Origin: Breviolum minutum Mf 1.05b.01
Lineage: Eukaryota > Sar > Dinophyceae > Suessiales > Symbiodiniaceae
Assembly: GCA_000507305.1 (NCBI GenBank)
Contig: DF240078.1
Location: 1 to 64,000 of the forward strand
DNA length: 64,000 nt
Reading direction: 5' to 3'
Shown here: one piece after another, positions 24,430-36,703 of the stretch
Position numbering within the stretch: the first letter of the stretch is position 1
How the letters are laid out: each line of letters opens with the position of its first letter
Notes under the pieces: model-generated
Told to the model about the DNA's origin: nothing
Seen by the model: the letters and a program-made list of their open reading frames with translations, nothing else
The model's database searches: none
Program-made: the position numbers and the translations under genes

Positions 24430-24983
24430 GGCGCTGCTTCCTTGAAGAAGCTCTATGCCCTGTGGGGAGCTCAATGACACTTGAGCAGCATAAGCAGCTG
24501 CACCAAACAAAGCGAATCAAAAAGACATCTCAGATGGTAACCATCTTGGAAAGTTTGACCATGTTGACCCATGGGCCAACATGTGAAAGGCTTTTGAGAT
24601 CCAACTTCTTGCACGAGTGGCAGCTCCAGATTCTGATTTTTTGTTGGCAACTCAAAAACATCCAAACCAGAGGAGCACAATGCACTTCAGCAGGGTGCGA
24701 TTCTTCTTTTGCAAATTGTGTTTCTCAACCTCCCCTCAGATCTGCGAAGAAACAGCAGATCATGGCGAAGCGGTCGCTTCCAACTCCGCATCTCTTGAAA
24801 AAGCCCTAAGCCCACCATGCGAAGGAGACTTTCCAAGCAAACAACATTCTTGAAAATGGGTAGCTTATGGGTAATCTTCGCCAAATGAAGCCAATCAAAA
24901 ATCTTTGAATTCTGAGATAAAAATCATCCATCCGTTTGGAACATCTCAAGACAATCTGACTCCTAGCGAGCTTCAGCGTTTAC
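24430..24983. other. upstream region of the DUF fusion gene
   Basis: The minus frame before the chosen start stays open for 27 more codons (to 24510), so a longer N-terminus cannot be excluded, but the residues directly after 24429 form a normal signal peptide (two Arg, then a VLLTLVL core, then GC). Nothing else is seen. Confidence 0.4.
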
Positions 24984-27093
24984 CTGGGTCCAGCCGCAGC
25001 CGCAGCGGGCGTCCTGGTCGCACCGTTGCACCCCCACATCCTGAACCCTGATAGAAGGGATTATAAGAATAGAGAAACATGAAACCAAACATGATGCAAT
25101 GGATTCTTACTACTATCTATCCAGTATTACAAAATTCGATGTCAGTAAGGAACAATTTATGGCTTCACCAACCACAAACTGGACCTGGATGACCATCAAT
25201 ACACTGCAACAACACATACGTCACTGTTACTTCAGACCCTGAAGGAGACAGTGTGTTTCATCCGTTCCCACGTCTGGCATCCTTCAGTCAGGCCCAGTCC
25301 CCGCCTTCAAGAACGCCACCGTGGCTTTGGCGAGGAACCGCGGTTGAACCTCAGTGCCAATGTTCCATCGACTGTTTCGTGTCCTATCTTTGTGCCTCAA
25401 CTAATTCTTCAAGTGTTTCTTGGGACCTACTGTTTGTATGTGCTGCATTGATCGCAGGCTGTCATTGCACATTGCAGGCTGGGCCCTGAACGCTGGAGTG
25501 GGCGATGGTGCCCGTCTCAAGTGCGACGACATGGAACGTTGGGTTGACCTGGCCCCCACATTCCACATGTTTTCTCAAATTCCGGTTGTATAGTTTAGTT
25601 TTCTTCAAAAGGTTTGTCGATCATAATCAGCCAGAGAATGAGTAACAAAAAACACTTCCGAAAACAGCGACTTGACCAGGGAGTGCAGTGCAAATAGAGG
25701 AAGGAGCCATGGTTCATGGCAAGGCCAAAGTTGTGATGCAAGGAAGAATGGACAAGGCAGAACAGACCTGAACGGAAGAACCTACCACAGAGCGGCAAGA
25801 TGACAGACAGAATGCAAATATTTTCTCTTAAGCCTGCTTGAGCTAAAGAGTCTCAGAAGGAGGTTTGATAGGAGACTCGGAGACTCGCGATGCATTACCC
25901 ATGCCACCAATGCCACTGCCCATCGCTGCCTGTCCAAAGGCGAGCTGCCAGGGTAGCTGTGACCCGGGGCCTCGGAATAGCTGCATCGCTAGCGATTGCA
26001 GCCTGCAGGGCCTGCAATGGGCTCAACTTCCTGAGTTTTCCACATACCTCGTTGGTATGGTCATGGGTGGACCGCTCTGTGATCGGGAATTCCTCGGCAC
26101 ACAGGGTGAACCACTGGCACATCAAAATCATCAAAGTGCAAAGGAACCATCATGACATCCTAAAGGCCAATAACCACAGCGTTTTTGCAAAAAAAGGAAC
26201 AAGAAATCCGTTCGCTTTAATGGACAGTTCAGATGTGCCACATTGTGCCACCCAGTCCCTTCCCCCAAACCATCAACTGCCAAAGCTGCGGAGAGGGTGG
26301 TCTGGATGAAGAGCCGGACCTTGCATTCAACATTGAAATTCATGTGGCAAAACCCTTCATGCTGTGGCTGTCTGACCCGGAGCTGGGCCTCAGTTGAGCA
26401 CCAGGAGACGCCTAGGTACCGAGACATCCCACCTTCAACGATATGAAGCGAGAGGCCGAAGCGCCGAAGCTCTGAGGCTGAGGCAGGGCGACGCATGGAC
26501 CCTGACCTAGTAGGTGTGGACCTCAGATGTCAAGAAATCAACCGAAAAACCGTCCAGGATACGATTCCTCACTATCCCTCATTCCTTGACCTTAGAAAGG
26601 TGTAAAGGCCAAAAGAACGACAGAGTGTCGCAGTTACTTGACATGAGAATCCCTTCGACTACCAAATCCTTTCCAGCCTTTCCTCAGTTTCCTGCGGGGC
26701 TGTGGAAGGCCGAGCTCGACCTTGAGACTTGAGTGATTTCAATGCTGACCATGCAATTGGTCATCACAGGTCACCCCAGAATGGTGATTAAAGTATGTAG
26801 AACAGTAAGCAGTATTAGCACATTGACCCCAAAAAGCATATACTGTGTATATATATATATATCAGTTTAAATATGTGTATAAATATATATAATATACATA
26901 TAAATCTAGATCAATCTAAAGTTTTCCAATTTCCACGGCAAATTTTGGTTGCAGGTCTTTGATCCATGCCTGGTGGACGGGTGGAATCCGCCAGTAAATC
27001 TGCCTTTGCACGGACCTCGGCAGAGAGTTGGCAGCGTGCATCGATTCTCCACTGACTCCAAGCTAAGGGACCAACCTGGGGAAAAAAGAGACG

Positions 27094-27160
<67 letters not shown>

Positions 27161-28600
27161 CTCGCACGAGTCTCATCCAGTCATATCCACTTCCAGCGTT
27201 TTTGTTGACGAAAGTCCTCGAGTGCCAGACTGGACCGCCAGAGCGAAAGCCTGCCATTCCTCTCTGAGATCCAACCTGTTTTTGGCATAGCGAACCCATG
27301 GACCCATGATGACCCATGCCACCCCGTGCTCTGCTGGTCAATTCCGAGGCTTCGGCCCCAGGCGTGGGAGTTCGCACACCAAAGTTGATGCCAAAGCCTT
27401 TTGACAACTTGGATCCATCGGATCCGATGATTCAAAAAGTCTGATGTTCATTCAATGGGAATGGCGTAAATCTCCAGACCTAACCCTCCAAACCAAGGAT
27501 GTTACTCTGCGAGCCAGAACTCTGCGATACACCAGGATAACGACCTGAACCTCGGGTCTCCAGTGATTCCAGCTGAAGCAACCGCTGATCCAAGCTGACA
27601 GAGGCTGCCACGTGCTGGGTCCACACGCACTTGAGGAGACCTAAGACACAGAATTGCCAGGTCTTAGACTGACAGCGAATTATCAACATCTATAAGTTTA
27701 TATAAATAATCTAAATAATAATCTATTATACTATATATAATAATCTAGCAAAGGAACCAGAGACTCTGTGAATCGTTGACCATGGACTGTGTGAGAAGTT
27801 GATGTCATTTTTCTTTGGTATAGTTGTACCTTAACGTACCTTCCCTTTCCATCAAACCTCCATGAAATGAACACTGAACTTGCACGGCTGCACACCATGA
27901 TCACCCCAATCCTCACGACTCTGGGTGCACTGCTCATTCCGGCGTGAAGATCCTGAAACTGGAAAACTTGCACTGCTGCTTTTCTGTTGCAGTCTCCCTT
28001 TAGCGATTAGCAACTGCAACAGCTCTTCCCACCAGCCTCTTGGAGGTGGATCATTGGAGCTCGCACGCCGCTCCCTGGCAGGAAAGTAAAACATCTCCGT
28101 TGGTCGTTTCGGTGCTGTGCGAATTCTGCCAGGATGGCTCTGGCACAGGGCTATCCTTGGCTCAGGTTCAATCTGCAAGCCATAGCACGAACATCCAAAC
28201 ATTTCTACAGCTTGCTTCTTGACAGAAACATGCATCGCAGATTAACATAGTTCAAGCCTAATATGCTGGCTTCACTCTGTGCTGGATGCTTTTTCCACTT
28301 GGAATTCCAAGGCTGGTGCACTTCTACGACCCATACTGCCAGTGAGCGAGTCTCTGATGCCAGTCGATGGGCCTCTGGACCCACAGTATGATTTTGTGAG
28401 ACATCAACTCTGTCCACGCCGTAGCAGCTTTGCATTACCCTGATACCAATTGTTGTTGAAGCGTTTTTAGACGAGATTTGGACATGTCCTTTGGGATATC
28501 TTTGGATTAGGCTGATTAGGGCACCTGGCCTTTCCTCGGCATCTCTCTGCTTTCTCGGCCCTGGTCCCGGCCCTGACTTGGCCTCGGATCCCCCCAACAA
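24984..28600 (-). CDS. unrecognised multi-exon gene
   Basis: Splice-bounded segments on the minus strand: 24984-25047 (between a TCAG acceptor and a GTAAAC donor; Cys-rich, DVGVQRCDQDARCGCGW), about 25470-25560 (after CCAG; NPTFHVVALETGTIAHSS), a segment ending near 26051 before GTATGTGG (EEFPITERSTHDHTNE), about 26220-26496 (LRRFGLSLHIVEGGMSRYLG and WCSTEAQLRVRQPQ), about 26906-27060 (ending QPKFAVEIGKL stop), 27190-27400, about 27852-28230 and 28205-28480. The stop near 26906 suggests there may be two genes. Residue composition is ordinary soluble protein with scattered Cys. I recognise no domain; exon phases were not resolved. Confidence 0.35.
27094..27160. repeat. (AAC)n microsatellite, about 22 units
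   Basis: Uninterrupted AAC array, probably intronic in the unrecognised gene around it. Poly-Asn, poly-Val and poly-Leu frames across it are artefacts. Confidence 0.95.
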
Positions 28601-29353
28601 AACACAAGGCGCAAGAGATCTGCACTCACCAAGCCTTACAAATCCCAGATGGCTGGGTTTATCTCGTTCGACACTCCACGAAGTGAAAAATTATGCTGTT
28701 GTCTAGTCTGACCAGTTCATTCTGTGCTGGATTTTCGAAACAAAAATGCCACATGTGTCACATGTTCTTGAACAAAAAACACCCAGAGAACAGCACGAAA
28801 ATTTGCAGCAAAACGACTTGGTTCGCCTTAGCTTCAGCATGCTGAGTGTCCGACATAGGGGAGCCACTTCCGCGCTGGGCCTCCAGATGCTGCCAGAGTG
28901 GGAAAGGTATGAAAAGCCTTCAGAAATCATGGATTTTGGCTGGCGGCTCCGTGCACACTATGATGAAAATAAGGTGTATGACAATGTCATCCATTATCCA
29001 AATTTATCCAATTATCTTACTCCATGAACCTGATAGAAATTGCACATCCAATGAAAATGACATGTGCATATCAAACAAAGGGAGTCTGATGTAGCCTGAT
29101 AGCTGGCCTGTGGTGAAAAACTTGCACGGGCCTCCAGCTGCCCCAGGGAGCTACTTCCAGGTATCCCGTGTTGCACGTGTCCATGAAGTCCGTGGCCTTA
29201 CACAAAAATTCACACATCAGGAGCACCCCGCAATGCCACAATGAATCACATGAACCTTAAGTAATTGTTAAATCAGGAAGACACGTGACACCGTGACACA
29301 GCCTTTTTGTTGCGGGTCGCTGGCTTTCGCCTTGTGTTGACTTCGCCCGGCTC
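28601..29353. other. spacer between the unrecognised gene and the lectin-like gene
   Basis: A minus-strand segment at about 29095-29200 (CKATDFMDTCNTGYLEV, WGSWRPVQVFHH) and one at 28780-28930 look exon-like but could not be linked to anything. The rest shows nothing. Confidence 0.3.
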
Positions 29354-32119
29354 TCACTTGGCAGCGAAGACCTCCATCTCTGAAGTGGTGATCCAGCCTC
29401 TGTTTGTTCTCTTGATGATTCGAGCATGGGTTCCAACGATGGCACACTTGAAGGTGTAAGCTTTCTTGCGGCCGACATTGTTGGAAATTCCACCGCAACG
29501 CTTCCACTTGCCATGAGAGTACACCTCCGCTGTAACTCCCTGCATTTGATGGGAGCAACAGTCAGCCCTGGACCAAATCTTGACTTCACGGATGCACTTC
29601 TTGCCAACTTCAACTTGGGCATAGGGATTTCTCTCTGCGCATGAGTGCCAATACTTCCTGTCCCGACGGCCTCTTACTCGGTTGTCACCATCTGTCAAAT
29701 ACGCCCTTGGTTGGGNTTACTCGGTTGTCACCATCTGTCAAATAGCCCTTGTTGGTGGGATTCCTCTTGTAGCATTCTGAGCTGACCTTGGCCCTCTTAC
29801 CCCTAGCCAAGTTCTTGCGATCCACTGCCATAGATGTATCACATTTGGGCTCCACTTCAGCTCCAAAAACTTCCATCTCTGAAGTGGTGATCCAGCCTCT
29901 GTTTGTTTTCTTGATGATTCGAGCTTGGGTTCCAACGATGGAGCACTTGAAGGAATAGGCTCTCTTGCGGCCGACATTGTTGGAAATTCCGCCGCAACGC
30001 TTCCACTGACCACCGGACCAAATTTCAGCCATGACTCCTTGCATTTGACCGGAGCAACAGTCGGCCCTGGACCAAATCTTCACTTCTCTGACGCATTGGC
30101 TTGGGAACTCAACTACGGCGTTGGGATTTCTCTCTGCGCATGAGTGCCAATACTTCCTGTCCCGACGGCCTCTTACTCGGTTGTCACCGTCTGTCAAATA
30201 GCCCTTGTTGGTGGGGTTCCTCTTGTAGCATTCCGAGCTGACCTTGGCCTTCTTGCCCAAGGCCAAGTTTTTTTTGGAAATGCTCATAGACCCATCACAT
30301 TTGGGTTCAACAGGTCCAACTTGTGGTCCAAAGACCTCAAGTTCTCCGATGGTGAACCAGGTGTGATGGTTGCGGGTAACACGAACCTTTGAACCAACAA
30401 TGCCACAATCAAAGGCGTAGGGAGCCGCCAACTTGTTCACGTTCGGAGAAACTCCTCCACAACGCTTCCATTTGCCATCAGAAAAGACATGCGCAACAAC
30501 TCCCTGCATTTGATTTGGGCAGCAGTTTGGTCGGCTCCAAATTTGCACTTGTCTGACACATTGCTCTGGAATGGTGACTTCAGCCCACTTATTCTTCTGA
30601 TTGCAGGAGTGCCAGTAGTGATCGTTTCCGCGTTTGCCCACCCTCCTGTGGCCATCGACCAAGAACTTCTTGTGGCGCGCATTCCTGTAGCAATCAGAAC
30701 TCACTCGGACAGGGGCCTTGAGCGCCAAGTTCTTGCGCTTCTCAACGCTCATGCTCACATCACACACTGGCTCCAGACTGGGTCCAAAGACCTCAAGTTC
30801 TGAAATTGACATCCAACTACCTTCGTTGCGGGAGATGCGAACTTTGGATCCAACCATGGCACAGTCGAAGGAGTAGGGTGCTGACTTCTTTCCAATGTTC
30901 GGAGAAGCAGCGCCACAGCGCACCCACCTTCCTTGAGACCAAATGTGAGCCACAACATTTTGCATCTGGTTGGGGCAGCAGTTGGGCCGAGACCAAATCG
31001 TGATCTTGCGTACGCAGGTCTCTGGAAAATCCACTTGAGCCCACTTATGCCTCTGATTGCAGGAGTGCCAGTAGTGATCGTTGCCATGGCGACCTTTACG
31101 TGTGTCACCATCTGTGAGGAACTTCTTGTGCCGGGCATTCCTGAAACAATCAGAACTCACTTTGACCGGTCGGCCAACCACCAAATTCACCTTGCCCGGG
31201 TGCATGGCAGCAGAGCAGGTTTTCATTGGAAGTTGAGGATTCAACGCACCAAACACTTGAAGTTCCGATGTAGTCATCACCTCATGGTTTCTCTTCTTGA
31301 TGATACGCACTTTGGTACCTCAGCATTGGCATGCGGCTGAAATTCAAGCATCCTTTCTTACAAAAGTACCCCAACTGAAGGAGGATCCTAGTTCTTGACT
31401 TCTTGAACACTTGCCCAAAAAAAGCAAAAAATGCGCACACTTTCCAAGGCACCAGCAATGGCACACTTGAAAGAGAAGGAATTCTTCTGTCCAACGTTGC
31501 CTGAAACTCCTCCACAGCGTTTCCATTTGCCATCAGACCACACCTCAGCCATGACTCCCTGCATTTGACTGGAGCAACAGTCGGCCCTGCTCCAAATCTT
31601 CACTTCGCGAACACATTTCATGGGAAATGCAACTTCGGCCCTGGGATTATTCTCTCTGCATGAGTGCCAATAGTTCCTGTCTCCATGACCATTAGCACGA
31701 GTGTCTCCATCTGTCAAATAGCCCTTGTTGGTGGGGTTCCTCTTGTAGCATTCTGAGCTGACAGTGGGAACAACGCCTTCAGCCAAGTTTTTGCTCAAAT
31801 CAACAGCAAGGGATCCATCACAGGTAGCCAGTTTGCAGAGTTTCTGCTTCTTTCCTCCTGTGGTGAGGCATTGTCCATCTACCACCTCGCATTGAACAAA
31901 GGTCCCGGCATCCACCCTTGCAAAAGAGTTGGGACACTTCAGCAAGTTCGTGACGCTGGAGCACATCTTCCCATCATCCAACTGATCTCCATAGCATGTG
32001 AGCCCAAGGTCTAAAAACTCGGTGTCATTGCTCTTCAGCACTTTGCGGCTCAGCACGCTGCTCAAAAGCGCGGCAGCAAGGACTTGTCCAAGACTCATCC
32101 TGGTGCCACTTAGCTTCAT
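29354..32119 (-). CDS. secreted protein with five tandem fucolectin-like (F5/8 type C) domains
   Basis: A carbohydrate-binding extracellular or surface protein by family. Exon 1, 31453-32119: signal peptide (SLGQVLAAALLSSVLS), a Cys-rich stretch of about 70 residues, then domain 1. A 134-nt GT-AG intron (31319-31452) keeps phase, and exon 2 runs from 31318 to the stop at 29354. Each domain of about 135 residues reads: NLA.G..A.VSSECY, LTDGD, YWHSC, CVREVKIWSRADCC..QMQGV, W.RCGG.S.NVG, FKC.IVG, TTSEMEVFGA. The RADCC step and overall order match eel-fucolectin-like domains. Domains 1, 4 and 5 share YKRNPTNKGYLTDGD; domains 2 and 3 share RNARHKKFL.DG and RPNCCPNQMQ, giving order A-B-B-A-A. The reading frame is broken inside domain 5 by an ambiguous base at 29716 (see assembly note). 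The start could also be 32098. Ligand unknown. Confidence 0.82.
29671..29760. other. assembly junction (single N) with duplicated ends
   Basis: Base 29716 is N. The roughly 40 bases before it repeat, with small insertions and deletions, the roughly 40 bases after it (both hold CGGTTGTCACCATCTGTCAA). This is what an unmerged contig overlap inside a tandem repeat looks like. It breaks the frame of domain 5 and makes the true number of lectin-like domains uncertain. Confidence 0.9.
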
Positions 32120-33769
32120 TGCGATTGCGATAGTAAACGCTACTCGCTAGAGTACTCACGCTGGGAGCGCCTAAATGGCAACATGTAGCAATACACCAAA
32201 CAGTGAATCAGGAATTGGCATTCGGCAAGGTGAGGAAATGAATCCACGGAACAACTAACCCTCTCTGATGCAACAGTCAAGTCAAACACACTGTATAAGT
32301 ATGTATAAAGAAGTGACATGAAGTGACAACAAAGGCAGATGAATCTGTGCAGTGCATGCAGGCAGTGATTGCTGGCAAAGTGGTGTGCCCATCTCTTCTA
32401 TGTTCACGGTGGTCTTTGCTCGATACGCCGGGCCCTCTCTGCTCTGTGTGGCGCCAGCAAATGACTGCATACAGTACAAAAGGGCGCCCTTTTGGCTGCA
32501 GGATCAAGGCACATCTTTCTGGAACCAGGGAAAACTATCAAACACTCTAGTCCTACTTGCATCGTCGAACGTGTAAGAGCGTTGCAAGGATAATCATCTG
32601 TAGGAGTTTGATATTGAGACTGTAAATCTACAGTTGTGCGTCAGCTTTCGTTTGCTAGAAAGATGTTTAAAACATCCCAAAACCATACGGCGCACCGTAC
32701 GGGTGTTGGTTTAGCTCCCACATGACTGCAGAAGTGTGGGAGTACTGCAAGGGAGCTTGCAAACGCTAGCTCCGGACAGTGTTTGTTCGTCGAAGCTGCT
32801 ACTTTTGGCCTGCAGATTCCAGTCATAAATCGGAGACAAGGCAACACGCCACTCACTTGGCTATAAATAGCATGGTTTGATTTTCAATTGAGCAGTCACC
32901 AAAACCTTGGTCACCTTTGGGGTAAAGAGTGGATTATACCGTCGGTTTTATGGGGTAAGGGATCGCCTTGGACCCCATCCAGTTCGTGGGGTCAATCAAA
33001 ACAACAAGGCATGCACACCTTGAAAGTGTCCTGTTACTGAGATTGCCTCATTCTCGGTGCAAGTTCTGCTCCACTGCGGTGACTTGGGCAAAGGAGGCAA
33101 ACCTGTCAAGTTGGGCTCTTGCATTCACAAGTCACTTTCCAGCAGGCGAGCTACACTTGATTAAGAAGTCATATCGACAGTCACCTTGCGATTCATGCAA
33201 TATTACCCGACAATGGGCAGCAAAACTGCGGTAACATCCACATGCAAATAATGTGCAACACATCCGAGTGACGCTGCCAGCATAGCCACCCCAGCAGCAA
33301 TGGAACAGAAGGTGTTTACTGTGGGGTTGCTCTTATCCACACTTTGCCTCAAATGCTAACAGGTAACTTCACTTGGTTGAGAGACACAAGACACAGAAAC
33401 TAAAAGCTGAAGCTGGCTGTAACGGTCAGTGGAACTGTTGGTACGACCCTCTGCGGGTAGTGCCATAGGATCCAACCAAGGGGCAAGACACCCTCACAGG
33501 TCTTCTTCTGAAAGAGTTCATTGATGTGCTCTGGCCCTTGTTGAGCATCCCGAGCAAAGTCAAAGACCTGGTGGTTTCAGGGTTCGAGTGCATAGGCCAC
33601 CCTACTAGTGGTCAACAAAAACAGGTGTAAAGCGTTCAATTCAAAAAAAAAAATAGACACTTGCCCAGCAAAATGACATCTTGAAATTGGACACAAGGCC
33701 CACTTTGTTGTTTTGCAAAGGCACGGCAAAAAAAAATTGAACTGCCACCTGAACAGCACATCTAATCAT
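32120..33769. other. no gene seen
   Basis: Upstream region of the lectin-like gene. Only short frames on both strands without splice support; no repeat array. Confidence 0.5.
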
Positions 33770-34477
33770 CTAATCGCTATTCACCATGCATTCAAAGGCA
33801 TTTTTCATTCGTTCCACCACTGCCATGGTTGTATTCCTGAGAGCCTCAGCAGCCCATCGTCCCAAGATGTGCCACTTCCTTGCCTTGGATGGCTTGCCAT
33901 AGGTCGATTTGGCCAAACATCAAATCATTGGATGATCCAACAGATCCAACGCTCCACGCCAAGTGACGAACATCACGCAGTTCTGCCGCTCCAAAGACAC
34001 CTTTCGCACCTGTGCGCAGAAATCCTTGCAATTCCTTGGTGCGAGGAATAGTGAGGAAAGTCGGCCAAAGAATTGATACAGCTTTCACAGCGATGTCTGA
34101 TGATGTGTGATGATGTGTGATTAATGGACATAAACAAAGACAGAAAAAAACAAAAACATGTGTGTCCAACAAGCTATCAGTTGAATCTTGGATGCGACCA
34201 AAAAATCTTCTCCATGCCTAGTCACCCACTTGCATTGCTCTCATAAGCTCCGGGACATGAAGTTCCTGAACTCAGCAAAGCCTCCTCGCAAGGACTTCAA
34301 CGGGGAGAGGTACCAAACAAGCTCCCTGTCCCGTCCTTCTCGGGAGTCACATAATACGAAAGCTGCAGCTGGTAGTTTAATCTGCACAACCTCAGAAGTG
34401 CTTTTATCCTGGTGATATGAGCGGCGGCTGGCATTTAGTATATGACTCGCATGTGACCAGAGCCTACCTCCTTTCAA
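33770..34477 (-). CDS. unrecognised gene, terminal exons
   Basis: Three minus-strand blocks: about 34260-34420 (EVVQIKLPAAAFVLCDS, LVWYLSPLKSLRGGF), about 33890-34090 (AVKAVSILWPTFLTIPR, GAAELRDVRHLAWSVG) and 33770-33865 (ALRNTTMAVVERMKNAFE, then VNSD stop at 33770-33772). The last two could be joined by a very short intron starting GC or GA. Mixed alpha-helical composition without clear membrane spans. No family recognised. Confidence 0.35.
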
Positions 34478-34812
34478 TCTCGTTTCTCAATGCAAGAACA
34501 TTTCTCGCTTTCCAACTAAATCAACCTTGCTTTGCAGGTAAGACCAAATTCCTGCAAACCTGCCTACCCGCCACTACAAATTTAATTCGTCCTAGATAAA
34601 TGCTGTTGGTCACATTCATTAAATACTCTGTCTCTCAAGTAACATGTCCATAAGAAGCTTTCCTGATTTGCACAGGAAAATGAATCTTTCGGCCCTTCCA
34701 GACCCTTATCTTTCTGATGTGGAGGGCACCGGGTCGTCGTTGACTGCTGCCATGAGACGGAAGGTCTGACAGCAGCAGTGCCGCTAGCCCAACCCTCGAA
34801 GAACAACAAAAT

Positions 34813-35140
34813 TCACACACCATCACAATAAAGATCCATGAGAGTAATCGGAAGTTTCAAAGTTTCAGTTGAAACATATATTGAAACTTCAAAAATTTCA
34901 CTCCCTAAATGATTTTGCCGAGCTTCAAGATCCACAAGAGCTTGGAGACTTTCAGATTCAAGGCGGTTGGTGGTCGCTGTGGTCGTTGCCGGTAGGTCCC
35001 CTGACAACTTTGGAACAAACGACGGGCTGACGGGATTGACGGGGTTTGGCTCGGCCTCCAGGCGCCAGGCAGTCATCCACAGGGTGAGTCCCAGCAAGGA
35101 GATCCAAAAGTTGCGTTCCACGTAGAAGAGCTTCGGTTTC
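34813..35140 (-). CDS. possible BAP31-like ER membrane protein, one or two exons
   Basis: After an ACAAG acceptor, an exon from 35140 reads KPKLFYVERNFWISLLGLT and then LWMTAWRL. This resembles the third membrane segment of BAP29/BAP31 (fungal and animal consensus roughly KLFYAQRN.Y..GF.LFL). After it comes a Pro/Thr-rich stretch and then SLQALVDLEARQNHLG, which could begin the coiled-coil tail. The upstream membrane segments were not found: a nearby open segment at about 35280-35370 (ASFVIGRVWDETVAVKE) does not obviously fit. Homology is suggestive only. Confidence 0.35.
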
Positions 35141-36193
35141 CTTGTTTTTTTGCATATAAAAAGGTAGGAAAATGCACAACATTTGGTTCATAGCAACATT
35201 CTGTGACAGTTCAAAGGCATCGACATCTCATTTACGATAAATAAGCTGATGATTTATCATCATTCAGGATCCAACACTTCTTTCACGGCTACAGTTTCAT
35301 CCCAGACTCTCCCAATCACGAAGGAGGCCGCCCTGACTGGACAACTGGCTATCTCTCATCTGCTCCCTTCGGAAACCTGGTCGGCCAATAGCTGCTTGAT
35401 GCATGCTGCAAGGTTTGTGTGGAACAGGCCTGAATAGGAGAGCAATGTCAGACACAGGCACAAAACCTCGGATTCTTCACAGTCAAAGGCCCGTGTAAAA
35501 AGGCGAGCCAAGTGGAATTTCATTGGATTGCGCGAGAGCCTATAGACCCTACTAGTCAGGGAAAATCACCGAGTCACAGTCATCAGCACGGACACGTTCA
35601 GTCTGAGGTTGCCAATGTGCACGGGAGAATTCATCACGCCAGAAGCTACCTCTCAACGAATCACCGGGTCACCTTGAATCACGGACTTGTGCTTAGGGGC
35701 TATAGCGACTCACAAAGGTGCCTTCATGAGCACGGTGAATTCACTGAGAAGAAGCATAGTCAAGAGAGCTCCGGCAGGGATGGCAGAATAGGCAAAAATT
35801 GTCCAGAAAGTCATGCTGGCCTTGGATGAACCCTCACACGCCCAAAAAGGGAAGGGAGAAGGGAAGGGAGCAGGGAGCTACAGAAAGGACCCACCACCAT
35901 TTGCGTAAATCTGTCTTTTATTGCAGGGGTTCATAGGATTTCGCTCACCTATGCTTCCTATGGATGGTACGAGAATCGCTACCCAAGTGCACTTTGTCTT
36001 ATAGGCTTGACGAGACATGGGTGCTCCGAGAGGGGTCCCGCCACCAGGAAGCCAGGTGCTGTGCATTCCAATAAACCTTTGCACTTGGGCGCCCGACAGA
36101 AAATGCCAGTGCCCACCGGCACTATTATCACTATCCCTCTCCGTCTACACCAGCAAAAAACCCAAACGGCTGCACATTCAAGCGAAGGTCTAT
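35141..36193. other. mostly non-coding; one exon-like segment
   Basis: Exon-like minus-strand segment at about 35280-35430. The remainder, with a small GGGAGAAGGGAAGGGAGCAG purine run near 35850, shows nothing recognisable. Confidence 0.3.
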
Positions 36194-36703
36194 TTAAAGA
36201 GATCTCACTCTAAAGCTCAACATGTGCAAGTTGTACAAGCCAATCCAGATTCTTGACACTTGGCACAACCGGACTTCAATCAATCCAAAACCAAGGTTGC
36301 CACGGTAGTGTGGTGCTTCTCCTTCATCAGCCCAAGCTGTTGGGACCTCCGGTGCTCGATGGTAGCCACCGTTGGTACCCTCCACGGCTGGCGGAGCAAT
36401 GGGAGCTGGGACCTCAGGAAGGTCACGGACCGTCACCTGACAGCTTTGACCAGATGAGCACCCGAGGCCACCACCGGTGTAGGTCCGGCACCTTGTGATA
36501 TTCAGGGTGTGATGTCACGAATGTAACTGCTCATACATGTTTAGCCAGATATGAAACCTACCGCATTTCAGCAGCTTCCCAATTTTTTGGGGTGGCCATG
36601 TGATGAATTGGCTGTTAGGGTGCATGCTCATCCGTACTTTCGACCTAGCAAAAGCCACCATCTCCATCCAACCCCTCACGGCACCACTGGTTTGGCGTGG
36701 CAT
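36194..36703 (-). CDS. unrecognised gene with Pro/Ala-rich and Cys-containing segment
   Basis: Two minus-strand blocks: about 36570-36700 (VRGWMEMVAFARSKVRM, HPNSQFITWPPQKIGKLL) and about 36260-36490, where an open segment reads CRTYTGGGLGCSSGQSC and then VPAPIAPPAVEGTNGGYH. The second looks like an extracellular or lumenal region (paired Cys, then a Pro-rich linker). No junction was resolved and no family recognised. Confidence 0.3.

Noticed and set aside
26906-27407. Poly-Val, poly-Leu and poly-Asn open frames
   Set aside because: Read-through of the (AAC)n microsatellite.
29925-30392. Plus-strand open frames across the lectin-like domains
   Set aside because: They recur once per domain as antisense shadows of the minus-strand repeats.
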